Counted from the first letter of the stretch, positions 21,472 to 34,163 are shown. The stretch: 64,000 nucleotides of DNA from Gilliamella sp. B3022 (GCF_028751545.1 NZ_CP071867.1:186001-250000); one strand, 5' to 3'. Made by a program: numbers and translations. The notes: generated from the letters alone by a model not told the origin.

Positions 21472-22833
21472 ATGAGTACAGGTACTATGAAAAAAAGTCA
21501 CTCTCAGTGGAGCTCACGCATGGGGTTCATGCTTGCTGCTGCGGGTTCCGCTGTTGGGTTAGGAAACATTTGGAAGTTTCCGTATATGGCAGGAGAAATG
21601 GGCGGTTCAGCATTTGTGTTGACCTATTTACTGTTTATGTTTTTAATCGGCCTACCTATTTTGGTTTTAGAATGGTTAATTGGTCGTCGTGGACAAAAAA
21701 ATCCAATTCACACAATGGAAGATGTTGCGATTTCAGAAGGACGTTCTAAGTCTTGGAAATGGGTAGGCATTATTGGCGTGCTCGGCTCATTTTTAATTCT
21801 TTCATTTTATAGTGTCATTGGTGGCTGGGCGACAGATTATATCGTGCTTGCAGCTCATGGGGCATTCAAAGGCGCCAATGGTGAAATTACAGGCCAATTA
21901 TTCAGTGACTTTCTAGGTAATGTAAACAGTTTACTCATATGGCACACGGTATTTATGTTTGCTACCGCCTTTATTGTGGCATTAGGTGTTGGTGCAGGTT
22001 TAGAACGTGGCTGTAAAGTGATGATGCCAGGATTAGGCATATTATTATTGGTATTAGTGGGCTATGCTGCTTATGTAAGTGGTCCATACTTTGGTCAAGC
22101 TTTTAAATTCTTATTTACCCCAAATTGGTCAGCAATTAGTGGCACAGCGGTGTTAGCAGCGTTAGGGCATGCGTTCTTCAGTTTATCCTTAGGAATGGGC
22201 ATAATGATGGCATACGGATCTTACCTTGGTAAGGATGTAAATTTACTATCAACTGCACGTACTGTGGTAATCTTAGACGTAATCGTCGCTATGTTATCGG
22301 GTATGGCGATATTCCCATTAGTTTTTGCCAACGGTTTACAACCAGGTGAAGGTCCTGGCCTTATCTTTGTTACACTTCCCATTGCCTTTGGTAATATGGC
22401 TGGCGGAACCATTTTAGGTATCCTATTTTTTATCTTCTTAACTTTTGCGGCGTTAACGTCTTCCATTTCATTGCTTGAACCAACCGTCGAGCTATTAGAA
22501 GAAAAAACCCATATGGGACGTAAAACTGCAACCGTAGTAAGCAGTATTATTATCTGGGCATTAGGTATTGCTTGCATATTATCATTTAATGAATGGTCAG
22601 GCGTAAAATTATTTGATAAAAACATTTTTGATTTACTGGATTATTTAACCAGTAAAATCATGTTACCTGTTACGGGATTAGGAACTGTAGTGTTTGGAGC
22701 ATGGATGATGAATCAAAAACGTATCCGTGAAGAATTAAACTTAAATGAATTTTGGTTTAGTGTCTGGACATTAGTATCTCGATTTATTGTTCCTGTTGCG
22801 GTCATCTTAATTCTTATTTACGGATTTATTTAA
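21472..22833 (+). CDS. Neurotransmitter:sodium symporter (NSS) family transporter
   Basis: A 453-residue inner-membrane protein with about 11-12 helices, typical of bacterial NSS members. The first helix WSSRMGFMLAAAGSAVGLGNIWKFPYMAGEMGGSAF carries the unwound sodium-site motif. FFSLSLGMGIMMAYGSYL forms helix 6, and LTFAALTSSISLLEPTVE helix 8. These are sodium-driven amino-acid importers (LeuT, TnaT); the exact substrate is not predictable. GAGGACAAGG precedes the ATG. It is followed by a strong terminator and seems monocistronic. Confidence 0.92.
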   Translation: MSTGTMKKSHSQWSSRMGFMLAAAGSAVGLGNIWKFPYMAGEMGGSAFVLTYLLFMFLIGLPILVLEWLIGRRGQKNPIHTMEDVAISEGRSKSWKWVGIIGVLGSFLILSFYSVIGGWATDYIVLAAHGAFKGANGEITGQLFSDFLGNVNSLLIWHTVFMFATAFIVALGVGAGLERGCKVMMPGLGILLLVLVGYAAYVSGPYFGQAFKFLFTPNWSAISGTAVLAALGHAFFSLSLGMGIMMAYGSYLGKDVNLLSTARTVVILDVIVAMLSGMAIFPLVFANGLQPGEGPGLIFVTLPIAFGNMAGGTILGILFFIFLTFAALTSSISLLEPTVELLEEKTHMGRKTATVVSSIIIWALGIACILSFNEWSGVKLFDKNIFDLLDYLTSKIMLPVTGLGTVVFGAWMMNQKRIREELNLNEFWFSVWTLVSRFIVPVAVILILIYGFI

Positions 22834-22865
22834 ATAATAACAAATTGATATAATCTTTATGTTAC

Positions 22866-22895
22866 AAGCCTTGATATCCATCAAGGCTTTTTTTT
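22866..22895 (+). terminator. Rho-independent terminator of the NSS transporter gene
   Basis: AAGCCTTGAT / ATCAAGGCTT form a 10-bp perfect stem with a 4-base loop and a following run of six T. It sits 33 bases after the stop. Confidence 0.93.
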
Positions 22896-23053
22896 ACATC
22901 TCTTATTTAACAAAAAACAGACAAACAATTAATAAATTTTACTAACTTGTATTGAAATATTATTTTTTATTCCCATATAGCAATACAATAAGAAATCAAA
23001 CCGTTACATTAATATTATTCAGTAAATATTAACGACTAAAGCATCATAAAACA

Positions 23054-23084
23054 TTGACAAAAATTATAAAAATTTGTCGATAAT
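23054..23084 (+). promoter_or_regulatory. Possible promoter of htpG, in the 310-base gap
   Basis: TTGACA (23054-23059) and GATAAT (23079-23084), 19 bases apart, lie 60 bases before htpG. The spacing is long for sigma70. No good sigma32 box was found in the 22834-23143 gap, which otherwise holds only the preceding terminator and AT-rich sequence. Confidence 0.4.
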
Positions 23085-23143
23085 AAAGTAATGTGGCATA
23101 TAACGTTAATTGAAATAACTAAATATAGTAGAGGAACTAGTTA

Positions 23144-25021
23144 ATGAGTAAGCAAGGCACTGAAACTCGTGGATTTCAATCTGAAGTTAAACAAATTCTA
23201 CATTTAATGATTCACTCTTTATATTCCAATAAAGAGATATTTTTAAGAGAGCTCATTTCCAATGCCTCTGATGCAGCCGATAAACTTCGTTTTAAAGCAT
23301 TAGAAAATCCTGATCTGTATGCTGGGGATGGTGAACTTGGTGTGCGCATTTGGGTAAATAAAGAAGCGGGAACTTTATCCATTTCTGATAATGGTATTGG
23401 TATGACGCGTGATGAAGTCATTGAAAATTTAGGTACGATTGCAAAATCAGGCACCAAAGCATTTTTAGAATCCATTGGAAGTGATCAAGCGAAAGACAGC
23501 CAATTAATTGGTCAATTCGGTGTGGGTTTTTATTCTGCCTTTATTGTTGCCGATAAAGTAACAGTAAGAACACGTGCTGCAACTGCTAAAGCAGATGAAG
23601 CAGTAATGTGGGAATCTGCTGGTGAAGGTGAATATACCATTTCAGATGATAATAAAGAAACTCGCGGTACCGAAATTACCTTACATTTAAAAGATGATGA
23701 GAAAGAGTTCTTAGATGATTGGCGCTTACGTACCATTATCAGCAAATATTCTGATCACATTTCATTACCTGTAGAAGTGCAAACTACAGACGAAGAAAGT
23801 AAAGAAGTCAAATGGGAAAAGGTCAACAAAGCACAAGCACTTTGGACTCGCAACAAATCAGACATTACTGATGAAGAATATAAAGAGTTTTATAAACATC
23901 TTTCGCACGATTTCGCTGATCCATTAAGTTGGAGTCATAATCGTGTAGAAGGTAAACAAGAGTACACCAGTTTACTTTATATTCCAGCTAAAGCACCGTG
24001 GGATATGTGGAATCGCGATAATAAACACGGCTTAAAATTGTATGTGCAACGTGTATTTATTATGGACGATGCTGAACAATTCATGCCAAACTATTTACGT
24101 TTTGTGAAAGGATTAATTGATTCAAATGATCTACCATTAAATGTATCGCGTGAAATTCTGCAAGACAATAAAATCACCCAAAGTCTACGTAATGCGTGTA
24201 CTAAACGTGTACTACAAATGCTTGAAAAATTGGCTAAAGATGACAAAGAACAATATCAGCAATTCTGGAACGAATTTGGTTTAGTATTAAAAGAAGGCAC
24301 CGGTGAAGACTTTGCTAACCGCGAAGCAATAGCAAAATTACTGCGTTTTTCTTCAACTCATACGGATAGTAATGCACAAACGGTATCGTTAGAAGATTAC
24401 ATCAGCCGTATGCAAGACGGTCAAGAAAAGATTTACTACATAACAGCAGACAGCTATGGTGCTGCAAATTACAGTCCTCATCTAGAGCTATTCCGTAAAA
24501 AAGGCATTGAGGTGTTGTTATTATCCGATCGTATTGATGAATGGATGATGAGCAACTTAACTGAATTTGATGGTAAACAATTCCAATCAGTCAGTAAATC
24601 AGATGAATCTATTGAAAAACTGGCTGATCAAGATACTGAAGAACAAAAACAAGTTGAAAAAGAACTTGAGCCATTTATTGAAAGAGTAAAAACGGTATTA
24701 GGTGATAAAGTTAAAGAAGTTAAAATAACTCATCGTTTAACTAACACACCTGCTGTTGTCACTACCGCTGCTGACGAAATGAGCACACAAATGGCCAAAT
24801 TATTTGCCGCAGCTGGACAAAAAGCGCCTGACATAAAATACACGTTTGAAATCAATCCAGATCATAAACTGGTTAAACGTATAGCTGATACCCAAGATGA
24901 AAGTGCATTCACCGATTGGGTTGAGTTATTACTTGATCAAGCATTACTGGCTGAAAAAGGTTCATTAAGTGACCCAAGTAAATTTATTCAAACTATGAAT
25001 AAATTATTAGCGCAAGAATAA
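23144..25021 (+). CDS. htpG: Chaperone HtpG (Hsp90)
   Basis: HtpG is the bacterial Hsp90, an ATP-driven dimeric chaperone in the cytoplasm. The 625-residue protein has the GHKL ATPase domain with [27 protein letters not shown] and [14 protein letters not shown], then the middle domain with the catalytic Arg region [13 protein letters not shown] and a C-terminal dimerisation domain. Length and sequence are normal for the family. GAGGAACTAGTT precedes the ATG. A terminator follows at about 25037. Confidence 0.97.
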   Translation: MSKQGTETRGFQSEVKQILHLMIHSLYSNKEIFLRELISNASDAADKLRFKALENPDLYAGDGELGVRIWVNKEAGTLSISDNGIGMTRDEVIENLGTIAKSGTKAFLESIGSDQAKDSQLIGQFGVGFYSAFIVADKVTVRTRAATAKADEAVMWESAGEGEYTISDDNKETRGTEITLHLKDDEKEFLDDWRLRTIISKYSDHISLPVEVQTTDEESKEVKWEKVNKAQALWTRNKSDITDEEYKEFYKHLSHDFADPLSWSHNRVEGKQEYTSLLYIPAKAPWDMWNRDNKHGLKLYVQRVFIMDDAEQFMPNYLRFVKGLIDSNDLPLNVSREILQDNKITQSLRNACTKRVLQMLEKLAKDDKEQYQQFWNEFGLVLKEGTGEDFANREAIAKLLRFSSTHTDSNAQTVSLEDYISRMQDGQEKIYYITADSYGAANYSPHLELFRKKGIEVLLLSDRIDEWMMSNLTEFDGKQFQSVSKSDESIEKLADQDTEEQKQVEKELEPFIERVKTVLGDKVKEVKITHRLTNTPAVVTTAADEMSTQMAKLFAAAGQKAPDIKYTFEINPDHKLVKRIADTQDESAFTDWVELLLDQALLAEKGSLSDPSKFIQTMNKLLAQE

Positions 25022-25036
25022 ACTTACGTTAACCAA

Positions 25037-25084
25037 AAACAGCTCCGATAGGTTTGACTAATTGGGGCTGTTTTATATCCGATC
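25037..25084 (+). terminator. Rho-independent terminator of htpG
   Basis: AAACAGCTCC pairs with GGGGCTGTTT (one G-T pair) across a loop of about 24 bases, followed by TTTT. It begins 16 bases after the stop. Confidence 0.7.
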
Positions 25085-25147
25085 TTCTGTTTTTTGTTTT
25101 ATGGATCCATTATAGCAAAGAATTTATTAGCAACTAATTTCTAGCAA

Positions 25148-25169
25148 AAATTTGATATTAATCACATTT
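25148..25169. promoter_or_regulatory. CRP-like site upstream of bglG
   Basis: The 22-base segment fits the CRP consensus in both flanks and the right arm: TTTGA-N6-TCACA within AAAT...ATTT. It lies 74 bases before the bglG start. Together with a stronger CRP site at 26085 it suggests glucose-type catabolite control of the beta-glucoside genes. Confidence 0.6.
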
Positions 25170-25242
25170 TTTTGTTTTTCTTCTTTTCATTTTTATTTAG
25201 CAATTCATAATAAAAAGATTTAAAAATCAACCCCCCAATTCA

Positions 25243-26091
25243 ATGAAAGTTCATAAAATATTAAATAATAATGTAATTGTTACCCTTGATGATAAAGGAA
25301 AAGAGTTAATCCTGACCGGTCGCGGTATTGGTTTTAAAAAACGAGAAGGTGATTTAATCGATATTAATCTTATTGAAAAACAGTTTTCGCTAAATAATAA
25401 AGAAATATTGCCAAAATTTAATGAATTACTTTCTGAAATTCCATTAGAAGTGTTAACCTGTTCTCAAATTATAATTAATTATGCTAAAGAAGTTGTAGAA
25501 AGTAAACTTCAAGACAGTATTTACATTTCACTGACCGATCATATTCATTCTGCTATTGAGCGCCATAAACAAGGGTTTGATATTCCAAATGGTTTTTTAT
25601 GGGAAATCAAAAAGTTCTATCCGAAAGAATTCCAAATTAGTCTTTATGCATTGTCCGTTATAAAAAAACGCCTTGGAATAGAATTACCAGAAGATGAAGC
25701 AGGATTTATCACATTTCATATTATCAATGCACAACTCAATGGCACCATGCCCAATATTGTGAACATGACCAAAATTATGCGCGAAATACTTAATATTGTA
25801 AAATATCATTTTAAGTTTGAATATGACGAAGATTGCCTATCTTATCAACGCTTTGTAACGCATTTAAAATTTTTTGCACAACGAATTTTAAATAAAGGAA
25901 CACCAACGCAACAAGATTCCTCATTGTATGAAATTATTCGCCAAAAATATGAACAAGCTTACTTATGCACGAAGCAAATTGATTTACATCTTATTCAACA
26001 GTATCAGCATCCACTTACCGATGACGAAAGTTTATACTTAACCATTCATATAGAACGGTTGAGAACCGAACTAAAAAAAGCATTAATGTGA
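25243..26091 (+). CDS. bglG: BglG/LicT-family transcription antiterminator
   Basis: A 282-residue RNA-binding antiterminator. Residues 1-55 form the CAT RNA-binding domain (MKVHKILNNNVIVTLDDKGKEL ... GIGFKKREGD). PRD1 (about 65-170) contains DHIHSAIERHKQG and DEAGFITFHIINAQ; PRD2 (about 172-282) ends with DDESLYLTIHIERL. PRD histidines are phosphorylated by the PTS, so activity follows sugar availability. The RNA target it should bind lies just downstream before bglF. No clear Shine-Dalgarno is seen. The gene name follows E. coli; LicT is the Gram-positive equivalent. Confidence 0.93.
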   Translation: MKVHKILNNNVIVTLDDKGKELILTGRGIGFKKREGDLIDINLIEKQFSLNNKEILPKFNELLSEIPLEVLTCSQIIINYAKEVVESKLQDSIYISLTDHIHSAIERHKQGFDIPNGFLWEIKKFYPKEFQISLYALSVIKKRLGIELPEDEAGFITFHIINAQLNGTMPNIVNMTKIMREILNIVKYHFKFEYDEDCLSYQRFVTHLKFFAQRILNKGTPTQQDSSLYEIIRQKYEQAYLCTKQIDLHLIQQYQHPLTDDESLYLTIHIERLRTELKKALM

Positions 26092-26106
26092 GATATATCA
26101 CAATTT
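26085..26106. promoter_or_regulatory. Strong CRP site overlapping the bglG stop codon
   Basis: TGTGA (26087-26091), six bases GATATA, then TCACA (26098-26102), flanked by AA and ATTT: an exact consensus core. A TATGCT -10-like box at 26148 would put the site near -64, a class I activator position. This implies a second promoter for the bglF segment. Confidence 0.75.
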
Positions 26107-26174
26107 ATCAATCACATTTTGAGAAGTCATACCATGCCATAAAAAATTATGCTAACCTACAAACCTCATTTACT

Positions 26175-26219
26175 GGATTGTTATTGCATGGCAAATTAAT
26201 TTACTATGCAAGCAAAACC
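26175..26219 (+). promoter_or_regulatory. Ribonucleic antiterminator (RAT) before bglF
   Basis: The left part GGATTGTTATTGCAT and right part ATGCAAGCAAAACC are the two halves of a BglG/LicT RAT. The halves are separated by 16 bases, more than the usual short loop. The right half overlaps the left arm of the terminator at 26215, so binding of BglG would block termination. Confidence 0.8.
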
Positions 26220-26256
26220 TAGATCGCTTGATAACAAGGGATCTAGGTTTTTTTTT
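26215..26256 (+). terminator. Conditional terminator in the bglF leader
   Basis: AAACCTAGATC / GATCTAGGTTT form a perfect 11-bp stem with a 14-base loop and six further T. It lies 36 bases before bglF. Its left arm shares bases with the RAT, the standard antitermination layout. Confidence 0.9.
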
Positions 26257-26288
26257 GCGCGGTAAAAGCGTTAAACAAATAAGGATAA

Positions 26289-29591
<3,303 letters not shown>

Positions 29592-29681
29592 TCATGACAC
29601 AGGTAAGTGATTAATTATCCTTACCTGCTAATTGATTTAGCCCATCCATAATATAATGCCATATGAGACTCAAGACTTAAG

Positions 29682-30509
29682 ATGAAAAATAAAACAATAA
29701 AAATAGCACTAATCACAGGATCAATTGCTCTAACTGCACTAATAACAGGATGCTGCAACCCATCAAGTCAAGCATCAAATAATAACGAGCACAATCATAA
29801 TGATGAGATCACCATCTATTTTGCGCGTCACGGTAAAACGTTATTTAATACCTATGATTTAGTACAAGGTTGGGCGGATTCCCCATTAACGGATAAAGGT
29901 ATTGAAGTTGCACGTTATTTAGGAGAAGGATTTAAAAACAAGCAAATTCAATTTGATGCCTATTACACCAGTGATGCCGGTCGTCAACGTGAAACAATGC
30001 AGGTATTATTACGTCAAAAAGGCATTCAAGAGTACCAAATTCAAGAACTCAAAGAACTACGTGAAGTCTTTTATGGAGGATTTGAAGGCGGATCCAATAC
30101 TAAAATGGTGTCCGCTTCAATGAAGGCTCTTGGCTACAAATCGGTTAACAACTTCTATAAAAGCTATGCAGAAGGACAAATTCCAGTGGCAACGCTGACC
30201 GATGCAATAGCGAAAAGTGATCCCAAACACGAAGCAGAAAACTTTGAACAAGTTAAAGAACGGACTCAAAATGCCCTCAAAAGTATTATAAAAACTGCAC
30301 AAGAGAAACATCAAAAAAACGTTTTAGCGATTTCATCCGGCATGTCAATGCAAGTTATGATATCCGATCTCACCGACGATCCAATTAAAAACAAACCTCT
30401 ATCAAATGCCAGCGTTGTTAAAATCGTTTACCAAAATGGTAAATACCGTGTAGTTGAAATTGGCAATATGGACTATGTTAATTTAGGTAAATCATCCCTA
30501 AATAAGTAA
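29682..30509 (+). CDS. Histidine-phosphatase-family lipoprotein lacking the second catalytic His
   Basis: A 275-residue exported protein with a long signal peptide and lipobox LITGC. The histidine phosphatase fold starts at YFARHGKTLFNTYDLVQGWADSPLT, with the catalytic RHG at residues 49-51. The C-terminal motif that is normally SHG reads ISSGMS, with Ser219 where the second His should be. The paralogue at 32033 has the full SHGM. The LRE acid region (ELREVFYGGFEGG) is kept. It may be inactive, slow or a binding protein. It lies 90 bases after the GH1 gene, probably in the same operon. Confidence 0.85.
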   Translation: MKNKTIKIALITGSIALTALITGCCNPSSQASNNNEHNHNDEITIYFARHGKTLFNTYDLVQGWADSPLTDKGIEVARYLGEGFKNKQIQFDAYYTSDAGRQRETMQVLLRQKGIQEYQIQELKELREVFYGGFEGGSNTKMVSASMKALGYKSVNNFYKSYAEGQIPVATLTDAIAKSDPKHEAENFEQVKERTQNALKSIIKTAQEKHQKNVLAISSGMSMQVMISDLTDDPIKNKPLSNASVVKIVYQNGKYRVVEIGNMDYVNLGKSSLNK

Positions 30510-30571
30510 TGAGAAAGGAGAAAACCATCAATAACCTAAAACATAATTAAAACAATTAAAGTGGAATAATA

Positions 30572-30599
30572 GGATTGTCATTGCTTTTGCAATAAAACC
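30572..30599 (+). promoter_or_regulatory. Second RAT-like element, before the porin gene
   Basis: GGATTGTC-ATTGC-TTTT-GCAAT-AAAACC matches the compact BglG/LicT RAT form: 5-bp stem, 4-base loop, conserved GGATTGT start and AAAACC end. It stands 104 bases before the porin. A following weak hairpin (AAATGTTT at 30601-30608 and AAACATTT at 30636-30643, then TT) could be the terminator it controls. Confidence 0.55.
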
Positions 30600-30675
30600 T
30601 AAATGTTTAGTAAAAGTAAAAAGCTCATCAATACCAAACATTTTTAATTCAGGATAAACAGTTAGGAAAACAACA

Positions 30676-32016
30676 ATGAAAATGAAATATCTAACATTGG
30701 TACTTTTTAGCATAAACAGTTATGCCGTATTTGCTAATGAATCCTCCCAGCATTATGAACCAAAAACCCTATGGGATAATGCCTTTTTTAAAGAGACCAA
30801 ATTAGAACTCTCTACACGCAACCACTGGAAATATCTAAAAGAAAACGCATCCCAACCAAAAGAAGTGCATAGTGCATGGGGGCAAGCATTTACGTTTAAT
30901 TACAAATCGGGTTATTGGTTCGATACTCTTGGTTTTGACTTAACTTACGATAATATAATAAAACTTGGTGCTAGTGACTACTTCGCTACACGTAATTTAC
31001 TCTATAACGATGGTAAACAGCCGAACAAACACAATGCCCATGGTTTTAATAAATTTACCCAACGCTATGCAAAAATCAAACTCGGCAATGAACAATTAAA
31101 TTTTAATGGTAAAGCCGGTTGGCATAGTTTAAAAGATATGGGCGTTATTAGTTCCTCACAACACTTAACTCGTAATAGTTATTTAGGTTACAGTGGTATA
31201 CTCAAATATTCTAATTTAGCGTTATCATTAGCCTATATTGACAGCACCTTACCGCGAGAGTCATCCAAAAAAGTGCATTTTTATAGCTTAGACAAAAAGC
31301 ACAAAATTGATAACATCAAATCAGCCGGCATTGCCTATAAAAACAAAATTATTAAACTGGATTACTCCTATGGCGAGGCAAAAGATTACATCAAACGTCA
31401 TGCCATTGAATTTTCTTATAAACCAACCGAAAAACTTATCTTAGCTTCACAGATTTACGGCAGCACTGCGCTAAAAAATCATAATAAAATGAAAGCAAAT
31501 GTTCGAGATTTTGATGATTCAGCTTGGCATTATGCAACGGACATTGAATGGAAAGAATCCAAATGGAGTGCCAAGTTTGGGATTGCTTATACGGATGCTA
31601 ATCGTAAAGGCGCGATAGGTTATTATGGACGTCATCTAGGTAAAAACAATCGTGGACGCTATAACGGCATGGCAGCGACAGGGGCCGACTATATGCGTGA
31701 TGGCGAAGTAGTAGTATCAAGCATATTAAGTTATGATTTATTTGAAGATAACACCGTAGGTTTATACTTCAACTATGGTGAATTTAATTATAAACATGAA
31801 ACTCTAAAAAATGGAGAAATCAATGTGTTCAACATCTGGAAACCTGCCAGTGGAACATTAAAGAATCTCTCGATTCTGTCAAAATTAGGTTATGGTTGGT
31901 CTTATAAAACTTTGAGCAGTAAAGACATTACGCCTAAATTAAGAGATGGTCGTGCTCAGCGTTCACCAACATTATCAGCAGAAACCATTGTTGATTATCG
32001 ATTTAATTTGTTATAA
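30676..32016 (+). CDS. OprD-type outer-membrane porin
   Basis: A 446-residue outer-membrane beta-barrel. It has a signal peptide (KYLTLVLFSINSYAVFA / NE), alternating aromatic strands throughout, and a C-terminal strand ending DYRFNLL. The region FFKETKLELSTRNHWKYLKEN and the Trp/Tyr-rich strands fit the OprD/ChiP porin family. It probably admits the glycosides, or phosphorylated forms, used by the neighbouring PTS and GH1 genes. It lies between two secreted histidine phosphatases and behind a RAT-like element, which ties it to BglG control. Confidence 0.85.
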   Translation: MKMKYLTLVLFSINSYAVFANESSQHYEPKTLWDNAFFKETKLELSTRNHWKYLKENASQPKEVHSAWGQAFTFNYKSGYWFDTLGFDLTYDNIIKLGASDYFATRNLLYNDGKQPNKHNAHGFNKFTQRYAKIKLGNEQLNFNGKAGWHSLKDMGVISSSQHLTRNSYLGYSGILKYSNLALSLAYIDSTLPRESSKKVHFYSLDKKHKIDNIKSAGIAYKNKIIKLDYSYGEAKDYIKRHAIEFSYKPTEKLILASQIYGSTALKNHNKMKANVRDFDDSAWHYATDIEWKESKWSAKFGIAYTDANRKGAIGYYGRHLGKNNRGRYNGMAATGADYMRDGEVVVSSILSYDLFEDNTVGLYFNYGEFNYKHETLKNGEINVFNIWKPASGTLKNLSILSKLGYGWSYKTLSSKDITPKLRDGRAQRSPTLSAETIVDYRFNLL

Positions 32017-32032
32017 CAAAAAGGACGAAACT

Positions 32033-32803
32033 ATGAAAATCAAAAAATTTATCAAACTTGCCAGCTTATCGATAATTCTTACCGCCTCAATTGCCCAAAC
32101 GTTTGCTGCGGAAGTGAATTTGTATGTAACTCGTCATGGTAAAACTATGTTCAATAACGTTCATCGTGCTCAAGGTTGGTCAGATACTCCATTAACCCAA
32201 CCAGGTATCGAAGTTGCCGAGCAGCTAGGACGTGGTCTAAAAGATGTCAACTTTATTGCAGCTTATTCAAGCGATTTGGGACGTGCTCGCCAAACTGCCC
32301 GCATTGTTTTAGACGCAAAAGGACAATCATTACCAATTAACGAAATGAAAGCACTTCGCGAAACATGTTTTGGTGTTTTTGAAGGTGATTTTGATCCTAA
32401 TATGTGGGGACCTGCGGCTAAACATTTAGGCTATTCAGACGACAAGGCGTTAATGGAAGAATTCTGGAAAGGCAAAATCAGATTAAACAAAATAATGGAT
32501 GCCATTGCTGCTGTCGAAAAATCAGGTGAAGCAGAAAACTACAAAAAAGTTAAAACGCGTATGCAAGCTGCATTAAAAGTCATTGCTGAGTCAGCTAAAG
32601 CTCATGGTGGTGGTAATGTGCTAGTAGTATCCCACGGCATGGCCATCACAGCCATGGTTGAAGAATGGCTTGATACACCAGTCAAAGGAGGATTGGGTAA
32701 TGCAAGTGTAACTAAAATTCGTTATACCGATGACGGTAAATTTATTGTCGAAAGTTTAGGTGATATGAGCTATGTTGAAAAAGGAAAAGCTCTCGAAAAA
32801 TAA
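32033..32803 (+). CDS. Secreted histidine phosphatase (phosphoglycerate-mutase-like)
   Basis: A 256-residue periplasmic enzyme with a cleavable signal peptide (LASLSIILTASIAQTFA, cut before AEVNLYV). The branch-1 histidine phosphatase motif TRHGKTMFNNVHRAQGWSDTPLT holds Arg34-His35, and VVSHGMAITAM has the second catalytic His201. AAGGA lies 7 bases before the ATG at 32033; upstream in-frame codons overlap the porin and are rejected. The protein is related to the lipoprotein at 29682, so the two arose by duplication around the porin. The substrate is unknown; a sugar or glycoside phosphate is a guess from context. Confidence 0.88.
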   Translation: MKIKKFIKLASLSIILTASIAQTFAAEVNLYVTRHGKTMFNNVHRAQGWSDTPLTQPGIEVAEQLGRGLKDVNFIAAYSSDLGRARQTARIVLDAKGQSLPINEMKALRETCFGVFEGDFDPNMWGPAAKHLGYSDDKALMEEFWKGKIRLNKIMDAIAAVEKSGEAENYKKVKTRMQAALKVIAESAKAHGGGNVLVVSHGMAITAMVEEWLDTPVKGGLGNASVTKIRYTDDGKFIVESLGDMSYVEKGKALEK

Positions 32804-32837
32804 ATGCAACAAGAAATAAATGCGATTAATGCGATTA

Positions 32838-32865
32838 AAAAGACTCACTTTAGTGAGTCTTTTTT
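32838..32865 (+). terminator. Rho-independent terminator ending the beta-glucoside/porin operon
   Basis: AAAAGACTCAC / GTGAGTCTTTT with loop TTTA and further T. It lies 34 bases after the second phosphatase and also serves the convergent transporter gene. Confidence 0.9.
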
Positions 32866-32876
32866 ACTTTGCATCA

Positions 32877-34163
32877 TTATTGAGTAAAATCACTGTTTAA
32901 CGTTTCTTTTATGAGCAGTGTTGCACAAATACTGATGAGTGACGCAACGGCAACATAATACCCTACCCAAGATAAATTCCCATTTGATACCAAATAATTG
33001 GCAATAATTGGCGCAATGGATGCCCCTAAAATGCCACCAATACTGTAAGCGACAGAAGATCCTGTATAACGAACATGGGTTGGAAAAATTTCAGGTAAAA
33101 AAGCGCCCATAGGAGCAAATACGATGCCCATTAAAAACAGCTCTAAAGATAGATAGCTCAAAACGAATCGATCTGAACCACTTGCCATAAACTGCGTCAT
33201 AACTGTGCCAGATAAGGCGACACACAACAAGCCAACAACCAGTACAGGTTTACGCCCATATTTATCACTTAAACGAGCAGAGAGTGGCGTCGCTATCGCC
33301 ATAAAGACAATTGCAATACATAAAAAACCTAAAAAATTACCTTTAGTAATACCTAAATATTGGGTGCCATATTGTAATAAAAATGCAGTAGTGATATAGA
33401 ATAAAGTATAACAACCAATCATTGAAAACGAACCTAAAGCCAATGTTTTCCAATGATGAACCAAAATGTCAATCGCTGGTATTTTAACTTGCTCTTTGCA
33501 GCGCAATGCTTTGGTAAAAATGGGGCTTTCAACCAATTTCAAACGCACATACAATCCAATAATCACCAATACTGCGCTTAATAAAAATGGTATACGCCAT
33601 CCCCATTGTAAAAATTGTTCATTAGACAATGATAATGTAACCAACAAAAACACACCATTAGATAATAAAAAACCCACTGATGGTCCTAACTGTGGAAACA
33701 TACCAAACAATGCTCGCTTATTTTGGGGGGCATTTTCCGTTGCCAGCAAAGCTGCGCCACCCCACTCACCACCAAGCCCTAACCCTTGTGCAAGTCTTAA
33801 AATGCACAGTAAAAACGGCGCCCAAAAACCAATAGCGCTATAGCCCGGTAATAATCCAATTCCGGTCGTGGCAACACCCATTAAAATAAGGGAAAACACT
33901 AAGGTTGATTTGCGCCCTATTTTGTCACCGAAATGCCCAAATAAAAAGGCGCCAATTGGACGAGCAACAAAGGCAATACCAAATGTGGCAAAAGATTGTA
34001 ACGCCTGAGCAGATGGGGAACTGTCAGGGAAAAATACCGGTCCAATGACCAAAGCAGCCGCTGTTGCATAGATATAAAAATCATAAAACTCAATAGCTGT
34101 ACCGATAAAACTGGCCAAAGCAACTCGAGACATTGAATTAGCAGATGTAATGTTTGAATCCAT
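32877..34163 (-). CDS. MHS-family MFS transporter, YhjE-like
   Basis: A 428-residue, 12-helix inner-membrane transporter of the metabolite:H+ symporter (MHS) subfamily. The signatures are ASFIGTAIEFYDFYIYATAAALV, GHFGDKIGRKSTLV, LAQGLGLGGEWGGAALLATENAP and PMGAFLPEIFPTHVRYTG. It is closest by eye to E. coli YhjE; relatives ShiA, ProP and KgtP carry shikimate, proline/betaine and 2-oxoglutarate. The substrate is unknown. AGGATT precedes the ATG. It converges on the preceding operon. Confidence 0.9.
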   Translation of the reverse strand: MDSNITSANSMSRVALASFIGTAIEFYDFYIYATAAALVIGPVFFPDSSPSAQALQSFATFGIAFVARPIGAFLFGHFGDKIGRKSTLVFSLILMGVATTGIGLLPGYSAIGFWAPFLLCILRLAQGLGLGGEWGGAALLATENAPQNKRALFGMFPQLGPSVGFLLSNGVFLLVTLSLSNEQFLQWGWRIPFLLSAVLVIIGLYVRLKLVESPIFTKALRCKEQVKIPAIDILVHHWKTLALGSFSMIGCYTLFYITTAFLLQYGTQYLGITKGNFLGFLCIAIVFMAIATPLSARLSDKYGRKPVLVVGLLCVALSGTVMTQFMASGSDRFVLSYLSLELFLMGIVFAPMGAFLPEIFPTHVRYTGSSVAYSIGGILGASIAPIIANYLVSNGNLSWVGYYVAVASLISICATLLIKETLNSDFTQ

